64,000 nucleotides of DNA from Acidobacteriaceae bacterium TAA 166. GTDB taxonomy: Bacteria > Acidobacteriota > Terriglobia > Terriglobales > Acidobacteriaceae. The DNA is taken from the NCBI GenBank assembly GCA_000421065.1, contig ATWD01000001.1, positions 3,030,001 through 3,094,000 of the forward strand, written 5' to 3'. Position 1 is the first letter of the stretch. Each line of letters opens with the position of its first letter. Of this stretch, positions 56,418-64,000 are shown piece after piece. The position numbers were made by a program, and so were the translations under genes. The notes under the pieces were generated by a model, which searched no databases, was not told the DNA's origin, and worked only from the letters and a program-made list of their open reading frames with translations.

Positions 56418-56544
56418 CCGGAGGTACCTACCGAGCTCGCCGCGGTCCTCAAAAAGAACAAGCCCGTGGCCAGGGTCTTCGCGCGAGTACGTGGAGTGGA
56501 TCACCGAGGCCAAGCAGCGTAACTGGAAGCATCAGAACCGCTGA
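56418..56544 (+). pseudogene. Remnant of a YdeI/OmpD-associated family gene
   Basis: Two short pieces in different frames match the C-terminal part of the YdeI/OmdA family: PEVPTELAAVLKKNKPVARV (from 56418), then after an internal loss REYVEWITEAKQRN ending at the TGA at 56544. In intact members these are joined by about ten residues and followed by TRARR-type sequence. Nothing upstream belongs to it. Confidence 0.5.
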
Positions 56545-56822
56545 ACCTCCCCTGTCAAGCCCCGCCATCAAAATAAATTTCCTCAACCCGCACAAAATAA
56601 AAAACTTATACGAACTTCCGAAAACGCCGCTTCCTCTCCTCCCACTCTCTAAAATGGTCTTGGGGATCGACCGATTCAGGAGCATGGCCTGCCGGCTGAG
56701 CGCAGTGGGCCCGCGCGGCAGCGCCTGCAATCATCATTAAATCAATACTTTACGATAAAATTACCCTGAAAATCAGGACTTTACGCCTCAAGTCCAAGCC
56801 TAAAATAATTAGAATCAATACT
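56545..56822. other. AT-rich gap with a REP-like unit
   Basis: The stretch 56570-56640 and 56728-56822 is markedly AT-rich for this half of the window. It includes a REP-like unit (about 56686-56728: ATGGCCTGCCGGCTGAGCGC followed by AGTGGGCCCGCGCGGCAGCG). Two copies of AATCAATACTTTAC (about 56741 and 56814) flank it. No gene is supported. Confidence 0.5.
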
Positions 56823-58940
56823 TTACCTGTTTTTTCCGGAGGGGTAGGCATGCAGCTGCGGCCCGACGCTGTTCGAGAAATTGTAGTTGCCGCGCCGGTC
56901 TCCGTCGATCGTCCAGAACATTGCGCCGATCATCTCCGGATACCCTCCCGGCCTCCGCAGCCTGTACCTCGAGCCGGCTGGAACCTTCCCCGTGATGATG
57001 TAATCCATCGCCTGATCGACCTCATCCACCTCCGCATCGCCCACCAGGAAGCCCACAGCCACCTGCCTGGCCGGCAGCGGAGGGAAGAAGTGCTTCGGAT
57101 CGCCCCCGACGTTGAAGCCGTGCAGCAGAAGCTCCGTCATCGCGGCGTGATAGTCCACATGACCCGCCTGATAAATCTCTCCATCCAGACCCTCGAGTGG
57201 AGGCGTGTTGTAGTCCTGCACATCGATGAAGGTGAGGATGTCGCGGATCGCATACGTGATCGCAAGATACGACCCGAACTGTCCGCCGTAGCTCGGATAG
57301 CCGCCTGGAATCTGCGTCCCCTCCGGTACCAGGCTGATCATGAACTTCTCGCCGAAGTGATCGTGAAGCTGCCGCAGCGATTTGATCAGGTTCACGATGG
57401 AAGGCGTCGTCGGATGCTTGAAGTCGGTGTCGCCGGGATCGACCGAGAGCGAAGGGCTCTCGAAGTCGATGTCGATGCCGTCGAAGCCATACTCCTCGAC
57501 GATCTTTGTTACGGAAGAGACGTAGGTCGGCACCCGTGCAGGATCGGCCAGCGTAAAGTGCTGTCCGCCGCCGCCCAGCGAGATCATCACCTTCTTGCCC
57601 CGGCTCTTCAGATACTGGACGTCAGCCTTGAAGGTAGCGTCGTCCATCCCCGTCGGAGGATGAAACTGCATCGTGCCCTCAGGAGCGTTCTTGTCCGGCG
57701 TGGCAAAGGCGACCAGAACATAATCCCACTGCGGTGAGATGTCGCGCAGCGAAAAGGTGTTACTGGCCGCGCCGTAACCGGCCCAGTAGCCGATCAGCCG
57801 ATGACCGTTGTCGGCGCCCGTTGACGGAGCAGGTGCCATCGTCGGCTGCGGAACCGGCGCGCCCCCCTGACGGCGGTTGGGGCAAGGCTGCGCGCCTTCG
57901 GTTAGCAGCTTTGTATCAGGGAAGGTGAAGGTGCTTCCCAGGCCATCGGAGCTCCCGGCATACCAGGGCAGCAACGCGACGTTCTGCACATGAAACGCTC
58001 CGGCGGCAGCACGGGCGACGAAAGGCTTCGACGCCGGGAAGTTGTTCTTCAGGTTCGTATCCGTCGGCTCCAGAAGAAAATATCGCGTGGCGATCTCGAC
58101 TCCCCCGCAGCGTCCCTGGTCGCCTCCCTGGGCAAAGGCCGGGCGCATCCAGCTCACCTGATTTCCAGGACCGGCCACATTCCGCGCCCCCTTGAAGAGA
58201 GGATCGTGCAGCGGATCGTTGAAGAACTCCGCCAGCTGCTGCGTCACCGGCTGGACATCCTTATCCTCGACGATCGCGGGAGCACCGCGCAGATAGCTCG
58301 CCAGCACGAAAGAGTTTCCCGTCGCCTGATCGACGCCATGCGTCCCCCACGAGCAGCACACGGTCGCATCGCCATCCGCGTAGTAGGTGGTGTTATGCGT
58401 GAGCAGGATCACCAGCCTGCCATCCTGCTTCGGAATCTGTTTGAAGATCTCCTTCTGCAGAAATTCGAGATCGACCACAGCCGCGGAGGTTCCGCTCTTC
58501 TTCGATGTCAGGATGTACCCATAGCCCACGGGAATCGTCACCGTGACTGGTTTCACCTCCGGCTTGCCCAGCAGAGTATGCCAGCCGGCTGCCTTCGAAA
58601 ACGTAGAGCGCAGCAGGGCGTCTCCATACTGCGTGGTTCCGGCGTCTCCAAAGGCGAACTTTGCGAAGACCGGCGACCGAAGGAGCGCCGCCACATCTGC
58701 GCGAGCATCCATGCGGGCGGTTTTGCCGGCGATCTTCTTCGACTCGAAGTCGAGCGCGACCGGAACCACCACCGTAGGGATCGTCGTCGTCCCCTGATTC
58801 TCCTCGCCCGGCGCGCGCCCCACCAGCGTGTACGACTTTCCAGCAACGCTACGGGAGAAGGTTGGGACCGTTCCCTGAGCGGTTGAATAACCGGCGACCA
58901 ACATCAAGAAAGACAGCAGGCAGACCAACTTTTGTCGCAT
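56823..58940 (-). CDS. Secreted GH18 protein with a large unknown N-terminal region
   Basis: A 705-residue exported protein. It has a signal peptide (QKLVCLLSFLMLVAGYSTAQ), an N-terminal region of about 370 residues with no GH18 similarity (VGYGYILTSKKSG, RLVILLTHNTTYYADGDATVCCSWGTHG), a Pro/Gln linker (about 372-390) and a GH18 TIM barrel (about 395-700). The catalytic motif FDGIDIDFE is complete, with GKKVMISLGGGGQ as the preceding strand. The enzyme is probably a chitinase or endo-N-acetylglucosaminidase type hydrolase. AGGTGAG lies about 8 bases before the ATG at 58940. The N-terminal part has a His-bearing segment (LLTHNTTYY) that could be a second domain of unknown activity. Confidence 0.85.
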   Translation of the reverse strand: MRQKLVCLLSFLMLVAGYSTAQGTVPTFSRSVAGKSYTLVGRAPGEENQGTTTIPTVVVPVALDFESKKIAGKTARMDARADVAALLRSPVFAKFAFGDAGTTQYGDALLRSTFSKAAGWHTLLGKPEVKPVTVTIPVGYGYILTSKKSGTSAAVVDLEFLQKEIFKQIPKQDGRLVILLTHNTTYYADGDATVCCSWGTHGVDQATGNSFVLASYLRGAPAIVEDKDVQPVTQQLAEFFNDPLHDPLFKGARNVAGPGNQVSWMRPAFAQGGDQGRCGGVEIATRYFLLEPTDTNLKNNFPASKPFVARAAAGAFHVQNVALLPWYAGSSDGLGSTFTFPDTKLLTEGAQPCPNRRQGGAPVPQPTMAPAPSTGADNGHRLIGYWAGYGAASNTFSLRDISPQWDYVLVAFATPDKNAPEGTMQFHPPTGMDDATFKADVQYLKSRGKKVMISLGGGGQHFTLADPARVPTYVSSVTKIVEEYGFDGIDIDFESPSLSVDPGDTDFKHPTTPSIVNLIKSLRQLHDHFGEKFMISLVPEGTQIPGGYPSYGGQFGSYLAITYAIRDILTFIDVQDYNTPPLEGLDGEIYQAGHVDYHAAMTELLLHGFNVGGDPKHFFPPLPARQVAVGFLVGDAEVDEVDQAMDYIITGKVPAGSRYRLRRPGGYPEMIGAMFWTIDGDRRGNYNFSNSVGPQLHAYPSGKNR

Positions 58941-59123
58941 AGACGAACTCACCTATCGTTGAAGAGTGCAAACAGCTTGCAGGATTTAACGGACGTGGAG
59001 CAATAGCCTATCGCCCAGGCCATCTCCAGGCCACGCGACCCATTACCATGGACACACATAGACACACCACCGTAACACTTCCCCATAGTACGTTCGCGTC
59101 CAAAGACGATAGACTGTCCTCCG

Positions 59124-60329
59124 ATGCAAGCTCGACAGGACCTCAACCACAACGACGAGCCTGACGTGTCCGTCCAACCCGTCTCTCCTGATGAGCTCGA
59201 TCCGGCGAACTTCCGGAAGCGTCTGATGACCTGGTACCGGATGCACGCTCGCGAGCTGCCCTGGCGCGGCGTCACCGATCCCTACCGCACCTGGGTCTCC
59301 GAGGTCATGCTGCAGCAGACCCGTGTCGCCGCCGTACTCGATCACTACTACGCCTTCCTCCGGCGCTTTCCCACCATCCTCGCGCTTGCCCTGGCCAGCG
59401 AGGACGAGGTGCTGGCCGCGTGGTCGGGCCTGGGCTACTATCGCCGCGCCCGCATGCTGCATAAAGCCGCAAAGTTCATCACCGAAGAGCGCGGCGGCGT
59501 TCTTCCCGATACCTCGGTCGAGCTTCGCACCCTCCCCGGCATCGGCGAATATACCTGCGCGGCCATCGCCAGCATCGCCTTCGGCGAGAGCATCCCCGTC
59601 ATCGACGGCAACGTGGAGCGGGTTCTGCTTCGCGTGCTCGGTCAGCCGAACGACGGCACCGCGGCCACCCGCGCCTTTCTCCAGAAGAAGGCCCAGCAGC
59701 TCGTCCCCCGCCGCCGTATCGAAAACGGCATCAATGCCGCCGGCGATCACAATCAAGCCATGATGGAACTGGGCGCGACCCTCTGCCTGCCCCGCGCTCC
59801 CCTCTGTCTCAACTGCCCCGTCTTCGCCCTGTGCAGGACGCGCGGCGAACACGTCACTCTGCCCACGGCAAAGCAGCGCAGCCGTCCCGTGGCGCACCTG
59901 CTCTCCCTGCGCAAGCGCGGCACCGTCACCGAGGTTCTGCTGGAGCGGCGAGGCGACGACGTCAGCCTGATGGCCGGCATGTACGAGCTTCCACCGCTTC
60001 CTCTCGACGTTGTCGAGGGCCGCGAGCCGATGATCCGCCTGCGCCACTCCATCACCAACACCAACTACTATGTGCAGGTCTTCGCCCCGCGAGGCCGGAA
60101 CGATCGCGCCCTGCGCCGAGCCGTTCCCTCTGCCTCCACCGACCTTTACTGGACGCGCACCAGCCGCCTGGGCTCGCTTCCTCTCACCGGGCTCACGCGC
60201 AAGATTCTTCGAAGACTCGACGTCATGGAGATCCGCCCTATTCAGATGCCCGAGGCGGAGACCAGCAGAGAAGCAGGTGCTGCCCCGGCTAAACTGAAGC
60301 CATCCGCTCGCCGAGGAGCCCGTACATGA
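59124..60329 (+). CDS. mutY: A/G-specific adenine glycosylase MutY
   Basis: A base-excision repair enzyme, 401 residues, that removes A paired with 8-oxoguanine. It has MLQQTRVAAVLDHYYAFLRRFP, the HhH-GPD motif LPGIGEYTCAAIASIAFGESIPVIDGNVERV with catalytic Asp, and the iron-sulfur ligands C-x6-C-x2-C-x5-C in CLPRAPLCLNCPVFALC. The C-terminal NUDIX-like 8-oxoG recognition domain spans about 250-370. It overlaps the M28 peptidase gene by four bases (ATGA), indicating co-translation. Confidence 0.95.
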   Translation: MQARQDLNHNDEPDVSVQPVSPDELDPANFRKRLMTWYRMHARELPWRGVTDPYRTWVSEVMLQQTRVAAVLDHYYAFLRRFPTILALALASEDEVLAAWSGLGYYRRARMLHKAAKFITEERGGVLPDTSVELRTLPGIGEYTCAAIASIAFGESIPVIDGNVERVLLRVLGQPNDGTAATRAFLQKKAQQLVPRRRIENGINAAGDHNQAMMELGATLCLPRAPLCLNCPVFALCRTRGEHVTLPTAKQRSRPVAHLLSLRKRGTVTEVLLERRGDDVSLMAGMYELPPLPLDVVEGREPMIRLRHSITNTNYYVQVFAPRGRNDRALRRAVPSASTDLYWTRTSRLGSLPLTGLTRKILRRLDVMEIRPIQMPEAETSREAGAAPAKLKPSARRGART

Positions 60330-62029
60330 GAACACTTCGCATCGCCCTTCTTCCCCTGCTCGCGCTCTCGCCCCTGCTCGCGCTTCCGCCCGCGGCGTTC
60401 ACGCAGACGACTCCTCCAGCCGTAAAGTCAGTGGAAGCGGCGGTCGATCCCGAGAAGATTCGCGCCCACGTAAAGTTTCTCTCCGACGATCTGCTGGAAG
60501 GCCGCGGCCCGGGCACCCGCGGCGGCGAGCTGGCCGCGCAGTACATCGCCACGCAATTTGCTCTGTATGGCCTCAAGCCCGGCGGCGACAACGGCACCTT
60601 TCTGCAACAGGTCAACTTCGTCGGGACTAAAACCATCGGCGACAAGACTCACTTCTCGCTGGTGCCGGACAAGCCGAAGGGCGGCGGCATGTCCATCATG
60701 CTGCACTCCTACGACCTTCGGTACGGTGACGACTATACCGTCAGCAATCGCACTCTTACTCCATCGGTCGACGTCAACGCTCCCATCGTCTTCGTCGGCT
60801 ACGGCATCGTCGCGCCCGAGTTCGGCTGGGACGACTACGCGGGCATCGACGTCAAGGGCAAGGTGGTTCTCTGCATCGTCGGCGACCCGCCCTCGGACGA
60901 TCCGAAGTTCTTCGGCGGCAAGGCGCTCACCTACTACGGCCGCTGGACCTACAAATTCGAAGAGGCCGCGCGTAAGGGCGCCATCGGAGCGTTGATCATC
61001 CATCGCACCGATCTTGCCAGCTACGGCTGGGACGTGGTCAAGAACTCGAACACCAGCGAGAAGACCTACCTTCGCGACAACAAGGACCCCCAACTCGCCT
61101 CCGCAAGCTGGATCACGCTCGAATCGGCACGCACGCTCTTCAAGGCCGCGAACCTCGATCTCGACACCGAGATGACAGCCGCCGGTAAACGCGGCTTCAA
61201 AGGCTCACCACTCCCGGTCAGCCTGGAGGCCCACATCGAAAGCGCAGTGCGCAGCTTCCAGTCGCCCAACGTCGTCGCCATTCTTCCCGGGGCCAACGTC
61301 GAGCAGCACAAGCCCGACCAGGCCGTGATGTACACCGCCCACTACGATCATCTCGGCTTCGTACCCGGCAAGTCCGGCGATAACATCTACAACGGCGCCG
61401 CCGACAACGCCACCGGCTGCGGCATGCTGCTCGAGATGGCTCGGGCGTGGTCCACGCTCGGCGTCAAGCCGCCCCGCTCCGTAATCTTTGCCTCGGTTGC
61501 CGCCGAGGAGCAGGGGCTTCTCGGCTCCGAGTACCTTGGCCAGCATCCTCCCGTTCCTGCCGGGCAGATCGCCCTCGACATCAACTACGACATGGTCCTT
61601 CCCATCGGGATTCCGCGTCAGGTCAACGTCAACGGAGCCCAGCGAACCACCTTTAACTCTGTCGTCGAAGCGACGGCGAAGCGCTTCGACCTCGCCATCG
61701 TGCCTGATGCTCATCCCGAGGCCGGAAGCTACTATCGCTCCGACCACTTCTCACTCTCGCGCGTTGGCATCCCGGCCTTCTCCGTCGATCAGGGGGAGCT
61801 CTTCGAGGGTCACGACCAGGCCTGGGGCGAGGCGAAGGACAAGGCCTTCGTCGATCACGACTACCACAACTTCTCCGACAACTATCATCCGGACTGGGAC
61901 TTTCACGGCAACGCCAAGCTGGTGCGCTTCGGCATCGAGCTGGGATGGGAGGCCATCTCGGCGCCGAAGAATATTCAGTGGCTTGCCGGCGATGAGTTCG
62001 AGGCCGCGCGCAAAGCGTCGGAGAAGTAG
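60326..62029 (+). CDS. Secreted M28 metallopeptidase with PA domain
   Basis: A zinc aminopeptidase of 567 residues. Signal peptide (ALLPLLALSPLLALPPAAFTQ), a PA-domain insertion (about 130-290: VFVGYGIVAPEFGWDDYAGIDVKGKVVLCIVGDPP) and the M28 catalytic core. Its two-zinc ligands are visible as His and Asp in TAHYDHLG, Asp in GAADNATG, Glu-Glu in AAEEQGLLGS, Asp in INYDM and His near the end in SDHFS. It probably degrades peptides in the periplasm. Translationally coupled to mutY by an ATGA overlap, although functionally unrelated. Confidence 0.92.
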   Translation: MRTLRIALLPLLALSPLLALPPAAFTQTTPPAVKSVEAAVDPEKIRAHVKFLSDDLLEGRGPGTRGGELAAQYIATQFALYGLKPGGDNGTFLQQVNFVGTKTIGDKTHFSLVPDKPKGGGMSIMLHSYDLRYGDDYTVSNRTLTPSVDVNAPIVFVGYGIVAPEFGWDDYAGIDVKGKVVLCIVGDPPSDDPKFFGGKALTYYGRWTYKFEEAARKGAIGALIIHRTDLASYGWDVVKNSNTSEKTYLRDNKDPQLASASWITLESARTLFKAANLDLDTEMTAAGKRGFKGSPLPVSLEAHIESAVRSFQSPNVVAILPGANVEQHKPDQAVMYTAHYDHLGFVPGKSGDNIYNGAADNATGCGMLLEMARAWSTLGVKPPRSVIFASVAAEEQGLLGSEYLGQHPPVPAGQIALDINYDMVLPIGIPRQVNVNGAQRTTFNSVVEATAKRFDLAIVPDAHPEAGSYYRSDHFSLSRVGIPAFSVDQGELFEGHDQAWGEAKDKAFVDHDYHNFSDNYHPDWDFHGNAKLVRFGIELGWEAISAPKNIQWLAGDEFEAARKASEK

Positions 62030-62064
62030 CCAGGGCGTATCGACGGTTTTTTTGCAAAGACAAG

Positions 62065-62249
62065 GCGCTGCCGCGCGGGCCCACTGCGCGTGGGGCGGTC
62101 ACTTCGTGACGCGTATGCCGGCAACGCCCGGGGCTCCCTTCGGTTCGGCGCAAACATCTCGCAAGCGACCAACGGGAGCCCCCATCCCGAAGGGCAAATA
62201 CACGTCACGAAGTGACCGCTCCACGCGCAGTGGGCCCGCGCGGCAGCGC
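62065..62249. repeat. Long hairpin repeat, copy 3
   Basis: Arms begin GCGCTGCCGCGCGGGCCCAC at 62065 and end with its complement at 62249, then continue inward through GGTCACTTCGTGACG on one side and CACGTCACGAAGTGACC on the other, with single mismatches. The interior is close to copy 2. It lies between the convergent M28 peptidase and MFS genes. Confidence 0.85.
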
Positions 62250-62279
62250 ATTTCTTTTACTCCCAAATGTCGATACAAG

Positions 62280-63674
62280 CTAGTTCCCCGAGAGAGTCTG
62301 CTCCGAGGCGGCCTCAGTCCGCTCCGCCCCCGGAATAATCCCCATCTCGATGTAGATGGGCTTCATCACCCGGCGCACCGACCGCAACTGCGTCGTAAAC
62401 CAGGCTCCGCCCAGCAGACACGCCGTGCCCGTAATGATTACCGTGTGCGGAGCTCCGAAGCGATGCGCCAGGCCACCGGCCAGCAGGCTGCCGAAGGGAG
62501 TCATCCCCACGAAGGCCATCGTGTAGTAACTCATCACGCGTCCGCGCTTGTCTTCCGGGACCAGCGTCTGGATCACGGTATTGCTGGCCGCGAGTCCCTG
62601 CATCATTCCGAATCCTGTGATCAGCATCAGGACCAGTGAAAGCGGAAGGCTGCGCGACAACCCAAACAGAATAAGTCCGCCGCCAAACAGGAACGCCGAG
62701 ACCTGGATCATCGTCGTCAGGCCGCGCACCGACTTTCGCACGGCCAGCGAGAACGCCGAGATCAACGCTCCCACCCCCGAAGCTCCAGTGAGAAAGCCCA
62801 GCGTGTGCGGCCCCCCATGCAGCACCTCGGCCGCGAAGACCGGCATCAACACCATGAACGGCATCCCCATAAGGCTCATCAGGGCGAACAGCAGAAGGAT
62901 CGTGCGGATCGGCCGGAAGCTCGTCACGTAAGACCATCCCTCCTGCAGCTGCGCCAGCATCGGAGCGGGAGTCTTCTCCGCGGCTCTCTGCGTGACTCTC
63001 ATTAGCAACAGCGAGGCCACGACCGCAATATAGCTCACGCCATCGATCAGGAAGCACCATCCCTCACCCACGGCGGCGATGATCAGGCCGGCGATGGCAG
63101 GACCGATCAGGCGGGCAAGATTCACAATCGAAGAGTTCAAGGCGATGGCATTGCTTAGATCGGCCTTGTTCGGCTTGTCCCCATCGCTCGTCACCATCTG
63201 GACCAGAAAAGCCTGTCGCCCCGGCATATCGAAGGCGTTGATAAGCCCCTGAAAGATACTCAGCGCGAGAATCTCATGGATCGTAATGACCTTCGCCAAG
63301 GTAAGCGCCGCCAGCAGCAGAGACTGAATGCCTGCCAGAACCTGGGTCCAGACCAGGAGTCTGCGCCGATCCATTCGCTCCACGATCACGCCCGCAAGCG
63401 GAGCCAGCAGGAACGTCGGAATCTGTCCGGCGAAGCCGACGACTCCCAGAAGAAACGGCGAACCGGTGAGCCGGTACACCAGCCAGCTGGTGGCGATACG
63501 CGTGATCCATGTCCCGATCAGCGAGATGCTCTGACCTACGAAGTAGAGCCGGAAGTTGCGATGCCGCAAGGCTCGCCACGCATGCGAGAGACCTCCCCGC
63601 GAACTCTCTTCGTTTGCGCCTGGATTCGGTTTCGGATTCGGATTCGTCTCGCTCGAAGTCTCTCTCTTCTCCAT
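62280..63674 (-). CDS. MFS transporter of the EntS-like (MFS_3) group
   Basis: A 464-residue inner-membrane transporter with 12 predicted helices. The N-terminal NFRLYFVGQSISLIGTWITRIATSWLVYRLTGSP and the loop VERMDRRRLLVWTQ are typical of the MFS_3/EntS exporters, as is the GRVMSYYTMAFVGMTPFGSLLAG segment. The cytosolic N-terminal 30 residues contain an Asn-Pro repeat. The ATG at 63674 follows GGAAGG; a GTG is adjacent upstream. Probably an exporter of small molecules; the substrate is unknown. Confidence 0.88.
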   Translation of the reverse strand: MEKRETSSETNPNPKPNPGANEESSRGGLSHAWRALRHRNFRLYFVGQSISLIGTWITRIATSWLVYRLTGSPFLLGVVGFAGQIPTFLLAPLAGVIVERMDRRRLLVWTQVLAGIQSLLLAALTLAKVITIHEILALSIFQGLINAFDMPGRQAFLVQMVTSDGDKPNKADLSNAIALNSSIVNLARLIGPAIAGLIIAAVGEGWCFLIDGVSYIAVVASLLLMRVTQRAAEKTPAPMLAQLQEGWSYVTSFRPIRTILLLFALMSLMGMPFMVLMPVFAAEVLHGGPHTLGFLTGASGVGALISAFSLAVRKSVRGLTTMIQVSAFLFGGGLILFGLSRSLPLSLVLMLITGFGMMQGLAASNTVIQTLVPEDKRGRVMSYYTMAFVGMTPFGSLLAGGLAHRFGAPHTVIITGTACLLGGAWFTTQLRSVRRVMKPIYIEMGIIPGAERTEAASEQTLSGN

Positions 63675-63773
63675 CACGCCAAAACGCCTTCCAGTTCTCT
63701 CTTATTCGATGATCGCAACAGAGAAGACGATTGGCGCGGTCGGAAAGACGAGAAGGTGGGACCTGAATAAATC

Positions 63774-63923
63774 TCAGTAAAAATCCGAACAGCTCAAAAA
63801 GTAACCGCAGTTGCGGCAGATCAGCTTGCAGCGGCTCTCCTCGAGCCGCGAAGAGCAGGTAGGACACCAGACCTGATGATGTTCCGATGCGATCGGACAT
63901 GCGGCCAGGATCTGCTTCGTCAC
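63774..63923 (-). CDS. 49-residue zinc-ribbon protein
   Basis: From a GTG at 63923 (GGAAGAG 4 bases upstream) the frame encodes a small protein whose C-terminal half is [20 protein letters not shown], then [11 protein letters not shown] and stop. The CPTC and CRNC pairs form a four-Cys zinc ribbon, with two further Cys. It lies 99 bases upstream of the MFS gene on the same strand and may be its operon partner or an independent small regulator. The start codon is uncertain; an in-frame TAA lies 20 codons further upstream. Confidence 0.55.
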   Translation of the reverse strand: MTKQILAACPIASEHHQVWCPTCSSRLEESRCKLICRNCGYFLSCSDFY

Positions 63924-64000
63924 CGACTCTTCCGTTTCCGCTGAATCAGGCTCACCTATTCCGTAAGCTTAAACGCCTTTGCGGAATTTTCAACCAGCGG

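Overview
The window looks like chromosomal DNA of a soil acidobacterium of the Terriglobus/Granulicella/Edaphobacter kind. The main reasons are two very large TonB-dependent receptors of the Oar type with an N-terminal carboxypeptidase-regulatory-like domain, many secreted glycoside hydrolases, a bactofilin, DUF3037 next to a HipA-like kinase, and high GC. This is inference from gene content; there is no rRNA or other marker gene here. I saw no rRNA, tRNA or CRISPR array.

Left part (1 to about 27.6 kb) reads like accessory DNA. Gene spacing is loose, by eye it is less GC-rich, and it carries an IS110/IS1111-type element, a second orphan fragment of that element's end, and several truncated genes. 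It opens with a compact locus that I read as a fungal alpha-mannan utilisation system: a secreted GH76 endo-mannanase with duplicated accessory modules, a LacI-family regulator, an Oar-like TonB receptor and a GH92 mannosidase. The GH76 gene and the receptor gene have promoters of the same geometry (TTGACA, 18 bp, -10 hexamer), each followed at the same distance by the palindrome TGTTATCGwTAACA. This is very probably the LacI operator. The GH92 enzyme has Gln where the family has its catalytic acid Glu, a change known from GH92 enzymes that cleave mannose-1-phospho-6-mannose. The locus may therefore be adapted to phosphorylated yeast-type mannan. After it come DNA polymerase IV, a truncated TetR gene beside a monooxygenase-like gene, an alcohol dehydrogenase remnant, a TetR regulator divergent from a DUF4410-like/SGNH hydrolase pair, a LysR regulator divergent from a metal-dependent amidohydrolase, the IS element, a giant CheB-CheR-PAS-histidine kinase fusion, and a short acyl-carrier-like protein that ends beside the orphan IS end.

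Right part (27.6 to 64 kb) is GC-rich, tightly packed and mostly housekeeping or surface functions: an HI0933-type flavoprotein, a HipA-like kinase with DUF3037, a second Oar-type receptor, an FAD oxidoreductase, two membrane glycosyltransferase-like proteins, ClpB with Hsp20, a Tat-exported GH28, a GYF-domain membrane protein, DUF2752, bactofilin, a quinone-reductase-like protein, a frameshifted marC, an FmdE-like protein, a YeiH-type transporter with a tiny membrane protein in front, an L,D-transpeptidase lipoprotein, a GH18 protein with an unusual N-terminal half, MutY overlapping an M28 peptidase, an MFS transporter and a 49-residue zinc-ribbon protein.

This right part alone contains a dispersed palindromic repeat family. 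Short units resemble GCCGCGCGGGCCCACTGCGCG, and three long hairpin copies occur, one with a perfect 37-bp inverted repeat. No copy was noticed left of 28.8 kb, which supports a boundary near 27.6 kb between recently rearranged and older chromosomal DNA.
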